From: Pyxidicoccus trucidator
Lineage (GTDB): Bacteria > Myxococcota > Myxococcia > Myxococcales > Myxococcaceae
Length of the DNA stretch: 64,000 nt
Assembly (NCBI RefSeq): GCF_010894435.1
Contig: NZ_JAAIXZ010000003.1
Location: 496,001 to 560,000 of the forward strand
Direction of reading: 5' to 3'
Made by a program: the position numbers and the translations under genes. Of the stretch, positions 43,163-51,133 are shown in pieces; positions within the stretch are counted from its first letter, which is position 1, and every line of letters begins with the position of its first letter. The notes beneath the pieces are model-generated. The model was given only the letters and a program-made list of their open reading frames with translations, made no database searches and was not told where the DNA came from.

Positions 43163-43453
43163 ATGGCCGAGACCTGCGACCACGTGGAGATGGCGGGGAA
43201 CCCGGAGGCCCGGACGAACGGCTGCGAGGAGTGTCTCAAGATGGGGGATGAGTGGGTGCACCTGCGGCGCTGCCTGTCGTGCGGCCACGTGGGGTGCTGT
43301 GACTCGTCCAAGAACAAGCACGCGACGAAGCACTTCCACCAGACGCAGCATCCCGTCATCCAGTCCTTCCAGCCGGGTGAAGCCTGGGTGTGGTGCTTCG
43401 TGGACGAGCTCTTCCTGGAGAACAGGCCCGCCCACCACGGGACACATCCGTAG
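43163..43453 (+). CDS. UBP-type zinc-finger protein
   Basis: 96 aa from ATG 43163 with GGAGG six bases upstream. The whole protein is one UBP zinc finger: CDHVEM, CEECLKMGDEWVHLRRCLSCGHVGCCDSS, HATKHFHQTQHPVIQSF. In eukaryotes this fold binds the C-terminus of ubiquitin. Bacterial stand-alone copies are known in actinobacteria, myxobacteria and others, with no established ligand. The last residues (WCFVDELFLENR) complete the family pattern. Confidence 0.88.
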   Translation: MAETCDHVEMAGNPEARTNGCEECLKMGDEWVHLRRCLSCGHVGCCDSSKNKHATKHFHQTQHPVIQSFQPGEAWVWCFVDELFLENRPAHHGTHP

Positions 43454-43600
43454 TCGCCCGCGGTGGATGGAAAGGGCCCTCGCGAGGTGAGGCCCGGCAC
43501 GCGGTGATGGAAGGACGACACCACCCAGGCACCGGGGGGCATTGCCGCGTCTGAGGCGACGCCGTTAGCTGGCGCGCTCAACCCTCACGAGGAGGCAGGC

Positions 43601-44455
43601 ATGGCAGGCACGATTCTGGTGACCGGCGCGACAGGCACCATCGGTGGCGAGGTCACCCGGCAGCTCATCGCGGCGGGGGTCCGGCCGCGCCTCCTGGTGA
43701 GAGACCCGGCGAAGGCTCGCGAGTTCGAGGGCAAGGCGGACATCGTGAAGGGCGACCTGGGCGACCCCGCGTCACTGGAACGCGCGATGAAGGGTGTGGA
43801 GAAGTTGTTCCTCGTCGGGTCCGGCGTGGATGGGCAGGTGCTGGAAGCGAAGGCCGTCGACGCCGCGAAGAAGGCGGGCGTGCGGCACGTGGTGAAGCTG
43901 TCCGTGCTCGGCGCGGAGGAGGAGGCCATCACCTTCGCCCGCTGGCACCGGCCCGTGGAGAAGCAGGTGGAGGCGTCCGGCCTGGCGTGGACGCACCTGC
44001 GGCCCATCAACTTCATGAGCAACATGCTCGGCAACATCGGCAGCATCAAGGGCCAGGGGGCCTTCTACGAGCCCACGGGCGAGGGGAAGACGTCCGTCAT
44101 CGACCCGGCGGACGTCGGCGCGGTCGCGGTGAAGGTCCTCACCGAGCCGGGCCACGAGGGCAAGGCGTACACCCTGACCGGACCCGAGGCGCTGTCCGGC
44201 GCGGAGCAGGCCGCCGCGCTCACGAAGGTGCTGGGGCGCGAGGTGAAGTGCGTGGACGTGCCGCCCGACGCCGCGAAGCAGGCCATGGCCGGCAGCGGGA
44301 TGCCGCCGGTCTACGTGGACGCGCTGCTGGACCTGCTCGCGGCCATGAAGGCGGGCAGGACGGCCCGGGTGACGGACACCGTTCCGAAGCTGCTGGGCCG
44401 CAAGGCGGGCACCTTCGAGGACTGGGCACGGAGGCACGCCGCCGCGTTCAAGTGA
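43601..44455 (+). CDS. NmrA-like NAD(P)-binding protein
   Basis: 284 aa atypical short-chain dehydrogenase. N-terminal TILVTGATGTIGGEV gives the GxxGxxG loop, followed by LLVRDPAKAR and DIVKGDLGDP. No catalytic YxxxK is evident, and HLRPINFMSNML is typical of NmrA/HSCARG-type proteins and NAD(P)H:quinone oxidoreductase QorB-like enzymes. It may sense or use NAD(P)H. GAGGAGG lies before the start. Monocistronic. Confidence 0.87.
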   Translation: MAGTILVTGATGTIGGEVTRQLIAAGVRPRLLVRDPAKAREFEGKADIVKGDLGDPASLERAMKGVEKLFLVGSGVDGQVLEAKAVDAAKKAGVRHVVKLSVLGAEEEAITFARWHRPVEKQVEASGLAWTHLRPINFMSNMLGNIGSIKGQGAFYEPTGEGKTSVIDPADVGAVAVKVLTEPGHEGKAYTLTGPEALSGAEQAAALTKVLGREVKCVDVPPDAAKQAMAGSGMPPVYVDALLDLLAAMKAGRTARVTDTVPKLLGRKAGTFEDWARRHAAAFK

Positions 44456-44473
44456 CGCGGAGCGGAGGCCCGC

Positions 44474-44896
44474 TCACGGGGGCTGGAGCTTGAACCGGCG
44501 CACGAGGTCCGCGTCACTCCCGTCTCCGCCGGGTTTGCCATCGGCGCCGAGGCTCGACACCTCGGCATGTCCGTCCTCCGCGACTGAGAAGATGTAGGGG
44601 GCTTCCCACGGGTCCACCGGCAGGACTTCCAGGACGCCCGCGTCCACGAGCGCCCCGAGCCCTTCTTCGCTGCCCGGAAGCCGGCCCTTCTGGCGGCCGT
44701 AGAGCTTGCAGGCCAGTTCGATGTTGCGGAGGTCCAGGTCGGCACGGTCCCGCCTCGACCCGCTCTCCCAATAGATGTGGAGCATCGGGACTCCCACCAA
44801 CACCAGGCTGACGAGGCCAGCGGCGATGAGGAGGAGTACCTTGGCGGCTTCCCGGAGGGCGCGGCTCAGGGAACGTCTGGGCGGGGCGTCATGCAT
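44474..44896 (-). CDS. GspG-like pseudopilin C-terminal domain, membrane-anchored
   Basis: 140 aa from ATG 44896 (AAGG upstream; ATG 44917 possible). One membrane helix (about 17-42, KVLLLIAAGLVSLVLVGVPM) is followed by the major-pseudopilin pattern: DLRNIELACKLYGRQKGRLP, GLGALVDAGVL, VDPWEAPYIF and SSLGADGKPGGDGSDAD. The Asp-rich end matches the calcium site of GspG. The prepilin peptidase site (Gly-Phe-Thr-Leu-x-Glu) is absent, so it is not a normal pilin subunit. No other type II secretion genes are near. Confidence 0.75.
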   Translation of the reverse strand: MHDAPPRRSLSRALREAAKVLLLIAAGLVSLVLVGVPMLHIYWESGSRRDRADLDLRNIELACKLYGRQKGRLPGSEEGLGALVDAGVLEVLPVDPWEAPYIFSVAEDGHAEVSSLGADGKPGGDGSDADLVRRFKLQPP

Positions 44897-45098
44897 GGCG
44901 GACCTTCGCCGCGTCATTCAAGCTGCGTGCCCATGATGCGGCGGCTCGGAGCGCTCCGGGACTCCTGACGGGAGTCCGACAGGGTGACAATGCCAGGGGC
45001 CGGGGCCAGGTCATCCTGACGCGGATGACTCGTGCTCCCCGGTGACGGTGGCTCCCGCCCGGCTCGAGGCTCGGGGGCTGGAGCCACCGTTCCTTTGC

Positions 45099-46016
45099 TC
45101 ACGCGGCCATGGACTCGGCACGAGGGCGGGTGCGCGCGGAGAGCTTCTTGCGGCCCCCGCCCTTGCGAAGGATGTCCAGCGACACCTCTTCGTCCGTCGC
45201 CAGGGCCATCAGACGCTGGAGGTCGTCCACACTGCTCACCGTCTTGCGGTTGATGGCCAGCAGCAGGTCGTCCACCTGGAGCCCGGCATCGTGGGCCGGA
45301 GTGCCGTCCTGCACCTTGAGCACCTTCACCGCGCGAGGCTGGCCCGTGTCCTGTGCCAGCCGCGTGTCCAGGTTCACCGCCGTGGCGGCGATGCCCAGGA
45401 AGCGCCGCTCCACCTTGCCGCGCTGGATGAGCAGGCTGGCCACCCACGCCGCCGTGGCCGCGCCCACCGCGAAGCCGATGCCCTGCGCGTACGGCAGCAC
45501 CAGCGTGTTGAGCCCCACCACCTGCCCGCGCGTGTTGATGAGCGGCCCTCCCGAGTTGCCCGGGTTGATGGCGGCGTCCGTCTGGAGCATGCCCTCCAGC
45601 ACGACACCGTTGGGCAGCGTGAGGCTGCGGTTGATGGCGCTCACCACACCCATCGACACGGACTGTTCCAGCCGGAACGGGTTGCCAATGGCCATGACGA
45701 GCTGGCCAACGCGCACGGACTGGGGCTCGGCCAGGGGCAGGGTGGGGAAGTCCGTGCCCTCGGCGCGGACCACCGCGAGGTCCGTGGGGGCGTCTCCGCC
45801 CACGAGTGTGGCGCGGAGCTCCTCGCCGTTGGAGAGCTGCACGGTGAGCCCGCGCGGGTTGCGCATCACCACGTGGCGGTTGGTGAGGACGTAGCCGTCC
45901 GGCGTGAGGAAGAGCCCGGTGCCGTGGCCTCGCGAGTGCTCCACGCCCACCACCGCGGGCGAGGCGCGCGCCACGAGGGACTCCAGGTCATCGGAGAACT
46001 GTTGCAGGAGTTTCAT
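45099..46016 (-). CDS. HtrA/DegP-like serine protease, no signal peptide
   Basis: 305 aa. Trypsin-like domain about 10-195 with His in YVLTNRHVV, Asp in APTDLAVV and Ser in NPGNSGGPL, so the triad is complete. One PDZ domain about 205-285 (GTPAHDAGLQVDDLLLAINR). No signal or membrane anchor, so it appears cytoplasmic, unlike most HtrA proteins. It follows a second S1C protease gene with a 16-bp gap on the same strand; the two form an operon and may assemble together. Confidence 0.9.
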   Translation of the reverse strand: MKLLQQFSDDLESLVARASPAVVGVEHSRGHGTGLFLTPDGYVLTNRHVVMRNPRGLTVQLSNGEELRATLVGGDAPTDLAVVRAEGTDFPTLPLAEPQSVRVGQLVMAIGNPFRLEQSVSMGVVSAINRSLTLPNGVVLEGMLQTDAAINPGNSGGPLINTRGQVVGLNTLVLPYAQGIGFAVGAATAAWVASLLIQRGKVERRFLGIAATAVNLDTRLAQDTGQPRAVKVLKVQDGTPAHDAGLQVDDLLLAINRKTVSSVDDLQRLMALATDEEVSLDILRKGGGRKKLSARTRPRAESMAA

Positions 46017-46032
46017 CGTGTCGTCCTCTCAC

Positions 46033-46929
46033 TCAGGAGCGCTTGCCGACGGTGAGGGGCACCTCGCGCAGCTCACCCGCGCGCAGGACGCGGGCCTGCA
46101 CGGTGGTGCCCACCTTCTCGTCACCCAGGTAGCCGAGCAGGTCCTCCACGCGGTGCAGCGACTGGCCGCCCAGGCTCACCAGCACGTCCCCGAGCAGCAG
46201 CCCGGCCTTGTGCGCGGGGCCGTCCGGGTCCACGGAGAGGAAGACGAGGCCCGCCTCGCTGCCCGCGCGCTCCACCAGGTGCTGGGGGATACGCACGGGG
46301 TACGCCCCCACGCCGAGGTAGCCGCGGCGGACGCCGCCGTGCTCCTTCAGCGCGCCCGTCACCCGGGTGAGCGTGTCACCGGGAATGACGACGGCGGCGG
46401 TGCGGGAGAAGGCGGCGGTGAGCAGGCCGACGAGGCGGCCCTGCGTGTCCACGAGCGCGCCACCGGAGAAGCCGGGCGGGAGGTCGGCGTCAGTCTCGAG
46501 GTAGCGGTCCACGCGGCCCCCGGCGTGGGTGCGCCAGCCCTCGCCATGGGTGCTGACCATGCCGAGCGTGGCGCGGGCGGTGCGCCCTGGACGGGCCACG
46601 GTGACGACGAGGTGGCCGACCTTCACCTCGTCGAGCGGAGCCGGAGGAAGCGGGGTGAGGTTGGAGGCGTCGGCCTTGAGGAGGGCGAGGTCGGTGCTGG
46701 CGTCACGGCCGATGAGCTCGGCGGAGACGGTGCGACCGTCGGCGAGGCCCACCTGGATGTGGCCCTCGTGCTCGACGGCGTGGCTGGTGGTGACGATGTG
46801 GCCCTCGGCGCTCCAGACGATGCCGGTGGCGCCGCGGCGACGACGGGCCTCGACGCGGACGATGCTGGGGGCGACGCGCTCGACGACGGAGGCGAGGGAC
46901 TGGGAGAGGGAGTGGAGGTCGGAGGACAT
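46033..46929 (-). CDS. HtrA-like serine protease, paralog of neighbour
   Basis: 298 aa. S1C domain with His in IVTTSHAV, Asp in STDLALLK and Ser in PPGFSGGALVD, followed by a PDZ domain (GPAHKAGLLLGDVLVSLGG). It differs from its neighbour in the first strands (VRVEARRRRGATGIVW) and in lacking a Gly-Asn before the catalytic Ser. No signal peptide. First gene of the two-protease operon. Confidence 0.88.
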   Translation of the reverse strand: MSSDLHSLSQSLASVVERVAPSIVRVEARRRRGATGIVWSAEGHIVTTSHAVEHEGHIQVGLADGRTVSAELIGRDASTDLALLKADASNLTPLPPAPLDEVKVGHLVVTVARPGRTARATLGMVSTHGEGWRTHAGGRVDRYLETDADLPPGFSGGALVDTQGRLVGLLTAAFSRTAAVVIPGDTLTRVTGALKEHGGVRRGYLGVGAYPVRIPQHLVERAGSEAGLVFLSVDPDGPAHKAGLLLGDVLVSLGGQSLHRVEDLLGYLGDEKVGTTVQARVLRAGELREVPLTVGKRS

Positions 46930-47078
46930 GGCGATTCCTTTCGAGGCAGAAGGTAAAGGCCTCGAAGTGGCGCCACATCGGCGGACCGGGCAGGGCCCGG
47001 GGCTACCCGTTCGGGTAGGTCGGCTGTCCGTTTGGGGGAGGGGGCTGGTGGTTCGGGTGGGGCGCGGCCGAAGCTGCG

Positions 47079-48008
47079 TCAGCCCGCCTTGCGGAAGCGC
47101 TCGTAGCGCTCTTCCAGGTAGTCACCGCGAGGCCGCAACGCCTTGGCCCCCGGCAGCATTCCGAGCGGCTTGCCCGCGAAGCCCTTGAGGCCGTGCTCCA
47201 GCGTGGGGCCGTCGTGCTCGTCGAGCAGGCTCTGGGCAATCTCGATGATGCCGTCCGGCCGGATGCCCAGCAGGTCTGCGTCGAACGCACCGTGGTGGAG
47301 CTTGCACAGTGACAGTCCGTTGGGCACCTCCGGTCGGCCTCGCACGTCGCGGTCCGGGAGGATGTGCGCCGCGTCCAGCAGTTCCGTGCGCGGGAAGCGG
47401 CACACGGCGCAGCGCTGCTCATACGCGCGCAGCACGTGCTGCCGGAAGGCCACCTGATGCAGCCGCTTCTTCACCTGCACCGTCGCGTAGCGGCGCTCCA
47501 GGTTCAGCATCTTCGGGTCCGCCGCGAACCGGCCCGGCTCCCGCACTCGCGCTTCCGGTGCGGCCGATACCACTGTGAAGGACAGCGCGGCCGGGTCTAC
47601 CTCGGAGATGTAGACGGGCCAGATGGGACGGTAGGCGCCGGGCTCGATGCCGTAGAAGTAGATGAGCGGCGCATCCAGCTCCATGGCTCGGACGAGCCGT
47701 CGGTTGTCCCGGCCCGCCACGTCCGTTCCCTGGAACTTGTAGAGGAAGCCCTCGTCCGAGTGCAGGTCGTCATACCGCGCTTCGCGCCCCTGGCGCGGCA
47801 CCGTGGTCTTGATGGACAGCGCCGTCTCGCGCATCAGCCGTGGCCAGAAGATGCCGCGGGCCCGGTTGGCGAAATGGAGTGTCTCGCCCTGGTACGAGAA
47901 GCCCTCGTCGATGAGCTCCCAGGGGAGGACTTCACCGTACTGATGGACCCGTCGCTGCAAGGCGTCGAACGCAGCGACACGGATGGGCCAATCGGGGTCC
48001 TGGTGCAT
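47079..48008 (-). CDS. HNH endonuclease
   Basis: 309 aa from ATG 48008 (TTG 48014 possible). The C-terminal half holds an HNH nuclease: CAVCRFPRTELLDAAHILP, PNGLSLCKLHHGAFD, with the Cys pair that holds zinc and the AHI His that activates water. The N-terminal half (GFSYQGETLHFANRARGIFWP, IYFYGIEPGAYRPIWPVYI) is a DNA-recognition-type region found in many stand-alone restriction-like HNH proteins. No methyltransferase gene is adjacent. Its role may be DNA defence, perhaps against modified DNA. Confidence 0.87.
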   Translation of the reverse strand: MHQDPDWPIRVAAFDALQRRVHQYGEVLPWELIDEGFSYQGETLHFANRARGIFWPRLMRETALSIKTTVPRQGREARYDDLHSDEGFLYKFQGTDVAGRDNRRLVRAMELDAPLIYFYGIEPGAYRPIWPVYISEVDPAALSFTVVSAAPEARVREPGRFAADPKMLNLERRYATVQVKKRLHQVAFRQHVLRAYEQRCAVCRFPRTELLDAAHILPDRDVRGRPEVPNGLSLCKLHHGAFDADLLGIRPDGIIEIAQSLLDEHDGPTLEHGLKGFAGKPLGMLPGAKALRPRGDYLEERYERFRKAG

Positions 48009-48110
48009 GGGCAACCCGCGCCGCGTCAGGGCGGCGCTGGGAGGTGACCAGGCTACCAGGTCAGGCGGAATTCACTGCAATCGCTTGCCGTACCGCGAAG
48101 TGAGCCTGGT

Positions 48111-49541
48111 TCAGTGCCTGTCCGCCACGAGTCCTCTCCGGAGCTGTTCGAGCTGGAAGTCCGCCAGGTCGTACGTCGGGTGGTGGAAGGCGTGGGTGGC
48201 GATGGCGGCCTCGAAGTGGCGCTTGGCGTCTCTCGCGCTCGGTGAGCCCTCGTGTCCTGGCTGGCGCCCCGCTCGCGCGGCCTCGCCCAGGTAGTAGTGC
48301 ACCTGGATGCGGCGGATGCGCTCCGTGTGCGAGTCCTCGTCCTTCGTCGCAGCCCACAGTGACTGCTCGTCCAGCTCGCCCGTGAGATAGCGCGCCACCG
48401 GCAGCGGCCAGTCCGCCGAGGCGTGCGACGCCGTGAAGGCCTTCAGCTCCGCCACCCGTGCGGCTCCCGGCACGGTGAGGTAACGCAGCAGCCAGGCCAT
48501 GGTGTCGTCGGGGTTCTTCTCCACCAGCCGGTCCATCACCCTGCTCGCCAGCTCCGCGCCGCTGTACGTCGCCGCCACCGCCGCCACATACATCCTCGCG
48601 GCCGCCGGGTTCCTTCCCTCATCCACCAGCGACTGCAACAGCACCATCGGCTGCACCGTGTCTCCCATCGCCAGGTACGCACGGGCGAGCACCAGCCGGG
48701 ACTCGACGTCTTCGGGCATGCGCTTGACGATGGGAGTCAGCAATTCCACCGCGGCTTGCGGCTTCCCGTGCAGGAGGAAGCCTCGCGCGAGGCCCACGCT
48801 GTAGAAGGCCTCCTTGGCGTTGGTGCTTGGCGTCGCGTCGTGGTTCGCTCGCCAGGCGGCCACGTCCGCCAGCGCGCCCCGGTAGCCCTTCTCCGTCAGG
48901 GCTCCGTCGCGCGTGAGGCGCCCCAGCATGCCCCAGCGCCGCTCGATGATGTCCTTGTTCCACTCCACCCAGTCCTTTGGGCGCTTCGACACCAGCGCCT
49001 CCAGCGTCGCGCGCACGTTCACCGGCTGGTTGCGCATCATCATCGGCAGCAGGGACTCCTGGAGCAGCGCCTGCGCGAGGCGCAGTGCGTCCAGCTCGAG
49101 CAGCTCGCCAGTCTTTGCGTCTCCCAGCGTGTACTCCATGGGCCAGAAGCTCGACGGCGCTCCCACCGTCGACTCGAAGCTGCTCAGCTTCACGGTGAGC
49201 TTGCCGTTCTCCTGTGACACCTCTCCCCAGACCAGGGCGTTCACCTTCGCCTCGGCCGTGCGCACCCGAGCCTCATCGACGCTGGCGGGCGCCGCCACGG
49301 TGGGGTGCACCACGTCCATGGGCACGTTGCGAAGGAGCTCCTGGAGCGAAGCGAGGAGTCGCGCTTCCTGGGCCTTCGCCTCAGTGGCGGCTTCCGGGGT
49401 CACCGGACGCAGCGGGAGCAGGCCCACGACATAGCGGGGCTCGGTGGCGGGAGCGGTATCGGGCTCGGGGGCTGGCGTCTGGGGCGCGGTGCAGGCGCAG
49501 GCGAGGCTCGCGATGAGGACGAGGCAGGGGAGGGGGCGCAT
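48111..49541 (-). CDS. TPR-like lipoprotein
   Basis: 476 aa from ATG 49541. Lipobox ASLACAC (Cys about residue 18), then a Pro/Thr linker. Residues 30-175 resemble an envelope NTF/TolB-N-like domain (RYVVGLLPLRPVTPEA, VNALVWGEVSQENGKLTVKL). About 255-460 is a run of helical pairs typical of tetratricopeptide repeats (AKEAFYSVGLARGFLLHGKP, VESRLVLARAYLAMGD, LASRVMDRLVEKNPDD). Probably a scaffold on the periplasmic side of the envelope. Partner unknown. Confidence 0.78.
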   Translation of the reverse strand: MRPLPCLVLIASLACACTAPQTPAPEPDTAPATEPRYVVGLLPLRPVTPEAATEAKAQEARLLASLQELLRNVPMDVVHPTVAAPASVDEARVRTAEAKVNALVWGEVSQENGKLTVKLSSFESTVGAPSSFWPMEYTLGDAKTGELLELDALRLAQALLQESLLPMMMRNQPVNVRATLEALVSKRPKDWVEWNKDIIERRWGMLGRLTRDGALTEKGYRGALADVAAWRANHDATPSTNAKEAFYSVGLARGFLLHGKPQAAVELLTPIVKRMPEDVESRLVLARAYLAMGDTVQPMVLLQSLVDEGRNPAAARMYVAAVAATYSGAELASRVMDRLVEKNPDDTMAWLLRYLTVPGAARVAELKAFTASHASADWPLPVARYLTGELDEQSLWAATKDEDSHTERIRRIQVHYYLGEAARAGRQPGHEGSPSARDAKRHFEAAIATHAFHHPTYDLADFQLEQLRRGLVADRH

Positions 49542-49705
49542 GCGCGAAGCATGAGCAAGAGGCAGGCCGACTGGCCAGCCGGCCTGGCGAGCGGTGCTCC
49601 CGTCTCTCGCCCCATGGCTCTCATCGCGTCGGGGGATTCCTACTTTCTCCTCCACCATCCCAAATCCGAAAAAGTCCTTCCCGAATCCGAACGCGAGGTG
49701 AGCCC

Positions 49706-50245
49706 ATGGAACAGACACGCGAGAACACGACGAAGCCGGCGCAGGGCGCCGCTCCAGGTGACCGCCAGGAGTTCGAGACGCTGCTGAAGGACTACGACGT
49801 GGCGCTCCTCACCACGCGCGGCGCCGACGGGCACTTCCACACGCGGCCCATGGCCCTGTCCAAGAAGAGCAAGTCGGGCTCCGAAATCTGGTTCGCCACC
49901 TGGGTGGACACCCAGAAGGTGCAGGACCTGGAGACGGACCCGCACTGCTCGCTCGCCTTCCATTCGACCGAGAACAGCTCCACGTACCTCTCCGTGTCGG
50001 GCACCGTGGAAATCATCCGTGACCGGAACGTCATCCACGCCTTGTGGGAGGCGGACTGGAAGCCGTGGTTCCCCAAGGGACCGGATGAGGGCGACATCGC
50101 CCTGTTGCGCTTCGTCCCCGAGCATGCCGAGTACGTCCACCCCGTCGGTGGCAAGCTCAAGGTCCTCTTCAGCACCGCCAAGGCCCTGGTGACGAAGCAG
50201 CGCCCCGAGCCCGCGCAGAAGAAGGAGCTGGACCTGCATCACTGA
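49706..50245 (+). CDS. Pyridoxamine 5'-phosphate oxidase-like (general stress) protein
   Basis: 179 aa. Split-barrel flavin fold of the general stress protein 26 type: EFETLLKDYDVALLTTRGAD, FHTRPMALSKKSKSGSEIWF, and SSTYLSVSGTVEIIRDRNVI followed by LWEADWKPWFPKG. Such proteins bind FMN, FAD or F420 and are linked to stress responses rather than vitamin B6 synthesis. Single gene, convergent with the ASKHA gene. Confidence 0.88.
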   Translation: MEQTRENTTKPAQGAAPGDRQEFETLLKDYDVALLTTRGADGHFHTRPMALSKKSKSGSEIWFATWVDTQKVQDLETDPHCSLAFHSTENSSTYLSVSGTVEIIRDRNVIHALWEADWKPWFPKGPDEGDIALLRFVPEHAEYVHPVGGKLKVLFSTAKALVTKQRPEPAQKKELDLHH

Positions 50246-50260
50246 CGCGCGGAGGCCTGG

Positions 50261-51133
50261 TCAGTCGCGCACGAGCAGCGCGCCCCCCGGGCCGAACCCG
50301 AGCGTGAGGCACAGCACGCGCCTCCGGTCCGCGAGCCGCGCATCCCTTCGCGCGGCCTCCGCGGCCAGCTCCGCGTCGTTGAGCACCAGCACCGTGCCGC
50401 CGCTGCCCGGGCCCGTGAGCCCGGCGGCGTGGAGCAGGTCCGTCACCAGGGGGGCGTGCCCCTCCCAGCCGTAGGTGCAGCCTCCGGGAATGAGCGTTCC
50501 GTCCAGGGGGCAGGGCAGCGCGAGGCACAGCGCGTCTGAACGGCTGCTCCCTTCCTGCTCCATGAAGGTCCGCAGGGCCCCGGCGATGAAGCGCACCGCC
50601 GCGGGCACGTGGTGTCCGTCCTCCGGGCGCGGCATGCCGATGAGGCGGAGCGGCAGCGCGGTGGTGTCCCGCTCGAAGAGCTTCACGGCCCCGGGACTCG
50701 CGCACTTGATGCTGGTCTGCCCCACGTCGAATGCCACGGGACTCGTAGGCTGGAGTGGCTCCAACAGCCGCAGGCCCGCGCGCACCGGGGCGAAGCGCGG
50801 GTCCTCCCCGACGTACACGGGGCACGAGAGCACGGAGGCGGCCTGCTCCATCAGGGACTCGAAGCCTTCGAGACAGGCCAGTCCACCGCTGAGCCACACC
50901 GCGTCCACGTCGTGCCGGGGCAGCAGCTCCGCCAGGGCTCCCGCGAGCACGGGGAGCAGGTGGAAGGCGAGCATGGACTCGGGGATTCCCGCGCGTCGGT
51001 CCGCCTCCACCCGCTCGGCGCCGAGCAGCTCCCACAGCTCGTGTCCGAGCACCGGGAGGTTCCATACCTCCAACGGAGTCACACCCTCGGGCACGTAGCG
51101 CCGGGCATCCCAGCCTTGCGGGCTCCGGCTCAT
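50261..51133 (-). CDS. ASKHA/ROK-like protein with permuted motif order
   Basis: 290 aa. The sugar-kinase/Hsp70/actin motifs are present but shuffled. The adenosine motif (AVWLSGGLACLEGFESL, Gly83-Gly84), normally near the C-terminus, is in the first third. Phosphate 1 (AFDVGQTSIK, Asp136) follows, then LALPCPLDG (206-211), LNDAELAA (Asn252-Asp253) and phosphate 2 (LTLGFGPGGALL, 276-287), where the protein ends. This looks like a circular permutation of an ROK-type fold. It is probably a kinase or ATPase acting on the product of the neighbouring enzymes. Its ATG overlaps the glycosyltransferase stop by 4 bp. Confidence 0.72.
   Translation of the reverse strand: MSRSPQGWDARRYVPEGVTPLEVWNLPVLGHELWELLGAERVEADRRAGIPESMLAFHLLPVLAGALAELLPRHDVDAVWLSGGLACLEGFESLMEQAASVLSCPVYVGEDPRFAPVRAGLRLLEPLQPTSPVAFDVGQTSIKCASPGAVKLFERDTTALPLRLIGMPRPEDGHHVPAAVRFIAGALRTFMEQEGSSRSDALCLALPCPLDGTLIPGGCTYGWEGHAPLVTDLLHAAGLTGPGSGGTVLVLNDAELAAEAARRDARLADRRRVLCLTLGFGPGGALLVRD

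Noticed and set aside
47079..48008. HNH nuclease as part of a restriction-modification or defence island with the ATPase module
   Set aside because: It lies more than 10 kb from the ATPase pair with housekeeping genes between, and no methyltransferase is near. It is kept as a stand-alone nuclease.
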